A DNA stretch of 64,000 nt, taken from the NCBI RefSeq assembly GCF_009937975.1, contig NZ_AP018441.1:2294001-2358000 (forward strand). The letters are read 5' to 3'. The first letter of the stretch is position 1, and each line of letters begins with the position of its first letter. The position numbers and the translations under genes are program-made. The notes below the pieces were generated by a model. It was given only the letters and a program-made list of their open reading frames with translations. It had not been told where the DNA came from and ran no database searches. The DNA is from Undibacterium sp. YM2 (lineage in GTDB: Bacteria > Pseudomonadota > Gammaproteobacteria > Burkholderiales > Burkholderiaceae_D). Shown here piece by piece: positions 58,844-64,000 of the stretch.

Positions 58844-59199
58844 GATATTTCCTGGATGATAATGAAAATAAAATACCGCTGGCTTTTCTTCAAGAATGGC
58901 TGAGGTAAGAATGTGAAAAAATCAGAGCGCAATTGTAACGAAATGAATATTGAAAGTAAATGATAATCGTTCTTATTTATATTTGATCTGCATCAATTTC
59001 CAGGCAAGTAAAATGAAAATTGTCTATGATGCAAGGAGACATGGCACTGGAAGCAACTTTTACTTGTTGTTTGGCTGAATTTTCGTTTTGGCAATAAAAC
59101 GTAATTTTTTGTTACTTCGCGTGATATTTTTGTGCTTGCGGTCAACAATAGTCTGAGTACCGCGTTGATTGAGTACATTACTTTTTTTCGGAGTTCATT
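58844..59199. other. intergenic region receptor-lipoprotein
   Basis: 356 bases between divergent genes. Contains a Fur-like site on the receptor side and AT-rich sequence towards the lipoprotein gene. No reading frame I would call. Confidence 0.5.
58956..58974 (-). promoter_or_regulatory. Fur-like box
   Basis: GTAAATGATAATCGTTCTT matches 14 of 19 positions of the Fur consensus, including the core TGATAATC. It lies 113 bases upstream of the receptor start. Confidence 0.65.
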
Positions 59200-59721
59200 A
59201 TGCGCAAGCTTACTATCCTGGCCACTTTAGCCCTTGCTGTTTCTCTGGCAGGATGTGCTGTCCAGCGTTATCCTTCACATGCGCAAAACCAGTACCCACA
59301 GCAATATCAGACCCAGCCGCAATATCCTGCTTACGGACAAAATCCTCAGAATTATCCGCAGCAATACCAGAATGCCTATGTGGATACAGCAACGATTGTT
59401 GGTGTGCGTGAGGTAAATGTCGGCAGTGGCGGTTCTTCTGGCGGTGGTGCGGTGGTTGGTGCACTGCTAGGCGGCGTGCTTGGACACCAGGTCGGCAAAG
59501 GCACTGGACGTGATCTGGCTACCGTTGGCGGAGCTATCGCCGGTGGTGTCATAGGCAATGAAATGGAACGTAATTCCACCCCAAGGAACAAGCTGGAGCT
59601 GACTTTACGTCTGCCGAATGGTGATCAGCGTGCAGTCCTGGTAGAGCCCAACAACTATTACCGTGTAGGTGACAGGGTCAGGGTAACTTTCCAGAATGGT
59701 CAGATGATATTGGCACCCTGA
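59200..59721 (+). CDS. outer-membrane lipoprotein with glycine-zipper 2TM domain (SlyB-like)
   Basis: 173 residues. Lipoprotein signal with lipobox LAGC at residues 16-19, then a Gln/Tyr/Pro-rich spacer (about 20-60) and a glycine-zipper segment (GSSGGGAVVGALLGGVLGHQ, ATVGGAIAGGVIGNEMER). A short C-terminal beta domain ends VRVTFQNGQMILAP. GGAG eight bases upstream supports ATG 59200. Related proteins (SlyB, Pcp) protect the outer membrane during stress. Confidence 0.9.
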   Translation: MRKLTILATLALAVSLAGCAVQRYPSHAQNQYPQQYQTQPQYPAYGQNPQNYPQQYQNAYVDTATIVGVREVNVGSGGSSGGGAVVGALLGGVLGHQVGKGTGRDLATVGGAIAGGVIGNEMERNSTPRNKLELTLRLPNGDQRAVLVEPNNYYRVGDRVRVTFQNGQMILAP

Positions 59722-59755
59722 TTGGTAGTGAAGTAGTCGCCGGTCATGCTTAAAA

Positions 59756-59791
59756 AATAAATCCGCATGCATTATTGCCTGCGGATTTATT
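59756..59791. terminator. terminator-like hairpin after the lipoprotein gene
   Basis: Twelve-base perfect arms AATAAATCCGCA / TGCGGATTTATT with a 12-base loop, 34 bases after the stop. A/T-rich bases flank the GC core on both sides. Confidence 0.65.
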
Positions 59792-59898
59792 GCTTTCAGA
59801 TCAGACATGGTTCTTGACTCTCGTCTCATACAGTAAAGCCTGGGGACTCAGGCTACAATATAGCTTGCCCTTATATTAGCTGAGATGAAATCCGAACC

Positions 59899-61110
59899 AT
59901 GTCCAAACCCATGTTGAGTACCCAAGAAGCGCTGGTTTTTTTATTGTCAGCCGTACGCCCTTTATGCGCAGCCGGGGGCGATGAAAAACTCCCCACGATT
60001 GCGGCAAATGGCCGTATCCTCGCTGAAGATCAGTCGTCTTTATTGGATGTTCCACCCGCGGATAATACCCAGATGGATGGCTATGCTGTACGCGCAAGTG
60101 ATTGCGCCAGCGGCGAGACGCGTCTGCGCATCTCGCAAAGAATACCGGCCGGTCATGTGCCACAGGCACTGGAGCCAGGTACAGCGGCACGTATCTTCAC
60201 TGGCGCCATGATACCTGCTGGCGCAGATGCGGTCGTCATGCAGGAGCAGTGTCAGGCAGACGGTGAATTTGTCATCATCAGGCACCAGCCACGTAGTGGC
60301 GAATGGGTGCGTCGCCAGGGCGAAGATATCCAGGCGGGCTCTACAATATTGAACGCGGGCACGCGTTTGCGGGCGCAGGAACTGGGATTGGCCGCATCGG
60401 TAGGCCTGGCACAATTGCCCGTTTTGCGTCAGCCCAGGGTCGCGGTATTTTTTACCGGCGATGAACTGACCATGCCTGGTGAAGCCTTGAAACCTGGCGC
60501 GATATACAATTCCAACCGCTTTACATTAAATGGCTTATTGCAAGACCTGGGTTGTGTTGTCACTGACTATGGCATCGTGCCAGACAAGCTGGACGCAACC
60601 CGTGACACTTTGCGTCGTGCCAGCCAGGATCATGATCTCATCATCACATCCGGTGGTGTTTCTGTTGGTGAAGAAGACCATATAAGGCCGGCAGTTGAGG
60701 CCGAGGGTAGTCTGAACATGTGGCAGATCGCCATGAAACCCGGTAAGCCTTTGGCTTTTGGTGAAGTCGGCAAGGCATTTTTCATGGGGTTGCCGGGCAA
60801 TCCGGTATCGAGTTTCGTCACTTTCCTGCTGTTTGTGCGTCCTTTCATCCTGCGCATGCAGGGTGTAGAAAAAGTGGAGCCCGCAGCTTACCAGGTGCGT
60901 GCTGATTTCGACTGGTTAAAGCCGGACAGGCGCAATGAATTCTTGCGTGCCCGCCTGAATGCAGAGGGGGGTCTGGATCTGTTTGCCAACCAGAGTTCTG
61001 GCGTACTGACTTCGACTGTCTGGGGCGATGGCTTGATCGATCTTGCGCCAGGTCAGAACATACGCAAAGGCGAACTGGTACGATACATCCCCTTTAGCAG
61101 CCTGATGTAA
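59899..61110 (+). CDS. moeA: molybdopterin molybdotransferase MoeA
   Basis: Inserts molybdate into adenylylated molybdopterin. 403 residues. DVPPADNTQMDGYAVRASDC near residue 50, RIFTGAMIPAGADAVVMQE, RRQGEDIQAGSTIL, then the MoCF domain with FTGDEL, DHDLIITSGGVSVGEEDHI and GLPGNPVSSFVTF. First gene of a molybdenum-cofactor operon. Confidence 0.95.
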   Translation: MSKPMLSTQEALVFLLSAVRPLCAAGGDEKLPTIAANGRILAEDQSSLLDVPPADNTQMDGYAVRASDCASGETRLRISQRIPAGHVPQALEPGTAARIFTGAMIPAGADAVVMQEQCQADGEFVIIRHQPRSGEWVRRQGEDIQAGSTILNAGTRLRAQELGLAASVGLAQLPVLRQPRVAVFFTGDELTMPGEALKPGAIYNSNRFTLNGLLQDLGCVVTDYGIVPDKLDATRDTLRRASQDHDLIITSGGVSVGEEDHIRPAVEAEGSLNMWQIAMKPGKPLAFGEVGKAFFMGLPGNPVSSFVTFLLFVRPFILRMQGVEKVEPAAYQVRADFDWLKPDRRNEFLRARLNAEGGLDLFANQSSGVLTSTVWGDGLIDLAPGQNIRKGELVRYIPFSSLM

Positions 61111-61149
61111 GCTGCCCGCTTGAATTTGCTCTTATTCCCGGTATTTTAG

Positions 61150-61410
61150 ATGATGAATATACAATTACGTTTCTTTGCCAGTGTCCGTGAAAAGCTGGGC
61201 ATGTCTGAGCAAAGAGTGGTCTTGCCAGAAGATATCAGGACAGTGGGACAAGTCAGAACCTGGCTGGCAGCGCGTGGCGATGTGTGGGCTGAAGTGCTGG
61301 CACCCGGACGCGCGTTGCGCATGGCATACAACCAGCAGATGTGTGAGCCGGATACCGTTATCAGCGAAGGGGCGGAAGTGGCATTCTTTCCGCCAGTTAC
61401 CGGAGGCTGA
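61150..61410 (+). CDS. moaD: molybdopterin synthase sulfur-carrier subunit
   Basis: Ubiquitin-like small subunit that delivers sulfur as a C-terminal thiocarboxylate. 86 residues beginning MMNIQLRFFASVREKLGMSE and ending EVAFFPPVTGG, with the required Gly-Gly end. Three bases separate it from moaE. Confidence 0.95.
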   Translation: MMNIQLRFFASVREKLGMSEQRVVLPEDIRTVGQVRTWLAARGDVWAEVLAPGRALRMAYNQQMCEPDTVISEGAEVAFFPPVTGG

Positions 61411-61413
61411 TAG

Positions 61414-61884
61414 ATGACTGACATGATAATCCGCGTGCAAACCGCTGACTTTGATTTGAATGCAGAGTTGGCGCAATTGCGTCAGGCGAATCCTGGCATA
61501 GGTGCTGTGGTCAGCTTTGTTGGCCTGGTACGCGATATCAACGATGGTCAGGACATCAGTGCCATGGAGCTGGAACATTATCCTGGCATGACAGAAAAAG
61601 CGCTGGAACAGATAGTCAAAGAAGCTGGGGCACGCTGGAAGCTGATCAATACTGTCGTCATTCACCGGGTGGGAATTTTGCAGCCACTGGACCAGATTGT
61701 GCTGGTAGCTGTGGCTACACGCCATCGTGGCGATGCTTTTGCTGCTTGCGAATTCATCATGGACTATCTGAAAACCCAGGCACCTTTCTGGAAGAAAGAG
61801 CAGACGCCAGAAGGTGCACGCTGGGTGGATGCGCGTGAATCCGACGATCAGGCCCTGCAAAAATGGACAGAGGGTGTCGCATGA
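61414..61884 (+). CDS. moaE: molybdopterin synthase catalytic subunit
   Basis: Large subunit that converts precursor Z to molybdopterin with MoaD. 156 residues. [34 protein letters not shown] (approximate), [22 protein letters not shown] and [19 protein letters not shown], which holds the catalytic lysines. Overlaps crcB by four bases. Confidence 0.95.
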   Translation: MTDMIIRVQTADFDLNAELAQLRQANPGIGAVVSFVGLVRDINDGQDISAMELEHYPGMTEKALEQIVKEAGARWKLINTVVIHRVGILQPLDQIVLVAVATRHRGDAFAACEFIMDYLKTQAPFWKKEQTPEGARWVDARESDDQALQKWTEGVA

Positions 61885-62264
61885 CCTGGCTGGGGGCGTT
61901 GGCAGTTGGCCTGGGTGCGGCGTTCGGTGCCTGGCTGCGTTGGGCTCTGGGATTGTGGTTCAACGGTGTGCTGCCCTTGTTGCCTGTCGGTACCCTGATC
62001 GCCAATCTGGGGGGCGGCTATATTATCGGTTTTGCGGTAGCTTTTTTTTCTGCCTATCCGCAGCTGTCTCCTGAATGGCGGCTGTTTCTGATTACTGGTT
62101 TTCTGGGTGGGCTGACAACCTTTTCTACTTTCTCGGCAGAAGCCATGAGCCTGCTGCACCGTGGCGACTACGGCTGGGCTTTACTGCATAGTGGCGTGCA
62201 TTTGCTGGGGTCCATTATTTGCTGCTTTGCCGGTTTTGCGAGCTACAAGGCGTTCTTCCAGTAA
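61881..62264 (+). CDS. crcB: fluoride efflux channel CrcB (Fluc)
   Basis: 127 residues with four membrane helices, working as an antiparallel dimer that lets fluoride out of the cell. ATG 61881 overlaps the moaE stop (ATGA) and has GAGGG upstream; an in-frame ATG at 61863 is less likely. Signatures [15 protein letters not shown] and [15 protein letters not shown]. No fluoride riboswitch is seen, as the gene is coupled to the molybdenum-cofactor operon. Confidence 0.92.
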   Translation: MTWLGALAVGLGAAFGAWLRWALGLWFNGVLPLLPVGTLIANLGGGYIIGFAVAFFSAYPQLSPEWRLFLITGFLGGLTTFSTFSAEAMSLLHRGDYGWALLHSGVHLLGSIICCFAGFASYKAFFQ

Positions 62265-62278
62265 ATTGCGGGGTGTTT

Positions 62279-63307
62279 TTAAAGCCAGGTCTCATGTACT
62301 TGCAAATGGCTGGGCAGCATGTTGATGTATTGTACGATGCGGGGTTTCTTGCCCCGGTTAGGTCGGCTGCCATGGGGCAGGGCCTGGTGCCAGATCACCA
62401 GGTCGCCTGCCTTGCCACCCACAGGTACAGAGCCCAGGGCATGTAAATCTTCTTCCCTGGGGCTGGCATTTGCTGGTAGTGCATCCAGCCATGCTGCAAG
62501 CTTGTGCTGAAAACCTGGCACCAGGGTCAGTGCGCCTTGTTCTGGCGGTGTATCTGTCAGGTAGAGTACGCCCTGGGTTGCAAATGGCACGGGCTGGTAC
62601 AAGCTCACATCCCAGTGCAGGTCTGGCCCCTGGAAGACGTGGCCTGGTTTTTCAGGGACATTAAAGCTGCAACGGTCAGTGCTTGCCCATAAATCTGCAG
62701 TCCCCCACAATTGTGCAAATGCCTTGTGTATGCGTAAAGAGCGGCGATTTTTGTCAAATGCCGGTGACTGGAATAACTGCACCATGATGTTGGCATGTCC
62801 TTTGTGGTACCACGATGCAACTTCATCTTCTTTTGCACCTAAAGCATCCCAGATTGTTTGTGCTGCCTCCGCGCAATCTGTTGCTGGTACAGCTTCGTTT
62901 AGAATGACGAAACCATGTTCAGACCAGTGTTGCAAGTCTTCGGCACTGAGTACATCAGGCATATTGCTGACTTGCTCATGCAGGCTCAGGATATCCTGAG
63001 GGAGGGGCGCATCCTCATACAAGTTTTTCAGGCGGGCAATGGTGTTGCCGGATGGCTTACCTGCTGTAGCAAAGGCCCAGTCCTGGAATTCTGTAAAACC
63101 AGGGTGGTTTTGCAAAAGATATTGTGTTGTTTGTTCCAGTCCTAGCCCTAGTACATGCAGGAGCAGGCGATCCCTGTGGAATTCGGAGTTGTGTCCGCTG
63201 CTCTTGCCACTCAGCGCTGCCGTCATGCGTGACCAGTAGCCATGCAGGCCAGGTACATCCGTTTGTTCATGTCCGCTTGAATTCGCCTGAAGCTCTGATA
63301 GTGGCAT
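62279..63307 (-). CDS. phytanoyl-CoA dioxygenase (PhyH) family protein
   Basis: 342 residues. The iron site is HWDVSLYQP (HxD) near residue 230 and a distal His in IWHQALPHGSRPNRGKKPRI, with the following Arg for 2-oxoglutarate. About 110 N-terminal residues before the core (SGHNSEFHRDRLLLHVLGLG) are unfamiliar to me. The substrate is unknown. It is convergent with crcB, 14 bases apart, and unrelated to the molybdenum genes. Confidence 0.85.
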   Translation of the reverse strand: MPLSELQANSSGHEQTDVPGLHGYWSRMTAALSGKSSGHNSEFHRDRLLLHVLGLGLEQTTQYLLQNHPGFTEFQDWAFATAGKPSGNTIARLKNLYEDAPLPQDILSLHEQVSNMPDVLSAEDLQHWSEHGFVILNEAVPATDCAEAAQTIWDALGAKEDEVASWYHKGHANIMVQLFQSPAFDKNRRSLRIHKAFAQLWGTADLWASTDRCSFNVPEKPGHVFQGPDLHWDVSLYQPVPFATQGVLYLTDTPPEQGALTLVPGFQHKLAAWLDALPANASPREEDLHALGSVPVGGKAGDLVIWHQALPHGSRPNRGKKPRIVQYINMLPSHLQVHETWL

Positions 63308-63457
63308 GGCTATAGCCTGAAATGTAAAAACAGCATCATAGAAAATAAAAGTCTATACCGCAATACTCGACCAGGTATTGCAATATTGCCTATTACTTCT
63401 CAAAACACATGGGTATAATCCTTGGTAATTATTTAAACCACATCAACTCTTATCATC

Positions 63458-64000
63458 ATGAGCGCTGACACTACCTCTTTGTATCCCCCTATAGAGCCAC
63501 GCCGCACTGGCATGCTGCCTGTTGATGACATACATACCCTGTATTGGGAAGAGAGCGGCAATCCCAACGGCCAGCCGGTAATTTTTCTGCATGGCGGGCC
63601 TGGTGCTGGTACGGCACCCAACCATCGCCGTTTCTTTGATCCTGAGCATTATCGTATCGTGCTGTTTGATCAGCGCGGCGCGGGCAAGTCCCTGCCACTG
63701 GGGGAATACCGCAATAACACCACGGCCTTGCTGGTGGATGACATAGAAAAAATCCGTGTCATGCTGGGTATAGAGCAATGGCTGGTTTTTGGTGGCTCCT
63801 GGGGCTCCACCCTGGCGCTGGCCTATGGTGAAGCACATCCTGAGCGTTGCCTGGGTTTTGTGTTGCGCGGTATATTCCTGTGCACCAGGGCTGAGGTTGA
63901 ATGGTTTGTGAATGGCATGAAATGGTTCTTTCCTGAAGTGTACCAGCGTTTTGCCGAGGGTGTGCCAGCAGAAGAACGACATGATTTGCTGCAAGCCTAT
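63458..64000 (+). CDS. pip: prolyl iminopeptidase, 5' part (runs off the window)
   Basis: Serine peptidase releasing N-terminal proline. 181 codons are present from ATG 63458 (MSADTTSLYPPIEPRRTGML). The S33 family signatures are VIFLHGGPGAGTAPNHRRFF (oxyanion HGGPG), VLFDQRGAGKS and nucleophile elbow FGGSWGSTLALAY with the catalytic serine near residue 113. The acid and histidine lie beyond the window. No clear ribosome site is seen. Confidence 0.93.
   Translation, partial: MSADTTSLYPPIEPRRTGMLPVDDIHTLYWEESGNPNGQPVIFLHGGPGAGTAPNHRRFFDPEHYRIVLFDQRGAGKSLPLGEYRNNTTALLVDDIEKIRVMLGIEQWLVFGGSWGSTLALAYGEAHPERCLGFVLRGIFLCTRAEVEWFVNGMKWFFPEVYQRFAEGVPAEERHDLLQAY

Overview
The window comes from a Gram-negative, respiring betaproteobacterium. 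Gene content and order (hupB, tRNA-Val, tRNA-Asp, ppiD; nadE next to glnB; hemC-hemD-hemX-hemY; a ccoNOQP-ccoG cluster) fit Burkholderiales, most likely Oxalobacteraceae such as Undibacterium. The placement is inferred from protein character and synteny; no search was run. Base composition is moderate, and becomes visibly AT-richer at about 43.5-47.4 kb.

Layout. 1-3.8 kb: 5' part of nadB, then hupB, two tRNAs and the periplasmic folding factor ppiD. 3.8-11.8 kb: a cbb3 oxidase operon (ccoN, O, Q, P, G, fixH), a small membrane protein, hemN and a TauE/SafE-type membrane protein, preceded by a perfect FNR box. 11.8-18.1 kb: a regulatory block on the minus strand with an orphan flagellar-rod-like protein, a MASE3-PAS histidine kinase, two universal stress proteins, an FNR-family regulator that lacks the usual iron-sulfur cysteines, a receiver-only protein and a NarL-type response regulator. 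FNR-type boxes precede two of these units, so oxidase and regulators look like one oxygen/redox module. 18.1-43.3 kb: mostly housekeeping (a hydrolase, a YcaQ-like protein, trpS, hemCDXY, ppa, a Ser/Thr kinase, nadE, glnB, an amino-acid-type binding protein, smr, trxB, ftsK, lolA, rarA, a DUF4139 protein, serS, an EAL-CBS-GGDEF protein).

43.3-47.4 kb: tRNA-Ser(CGA) followed by an accessory islet of small unknown genes, a decayed phage-type adenine methylase and a decayed REP-associated transposase. 47.5-55.7 kb: a surface-polysaccharide cluster with an ABC exporter (Wzm and a Wzt carrying a C-terminal domain), a methyltransferase/coiled-coil/glycosyltransferase fusion, WecB, a second glycosyltransferase and an acyltransferase. 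55.8-59.7 kb: a PiuC-type hydroxylase, a catecholate-siderophore TonB receptor with a Fur-like box, and a SlyB-like lipoprotein. 59.9-64 kb: moeA-moaD-moaE-crcB, a PhyH-type dioxygenase and the 5' part of a prolyl iminopeptidase.

Quality warning: five genes (ccoN, the histidine kinase, smr, ftsK, serS) each lack exactly one base. ftsK and serS are normally essential, so these are probably sequencing or assembly deletions rather than real pseudogenes. By contrast, the methylase and transposase remnants at 45.4-46.1 kb carry several independent lesions and are genuinely decayed.
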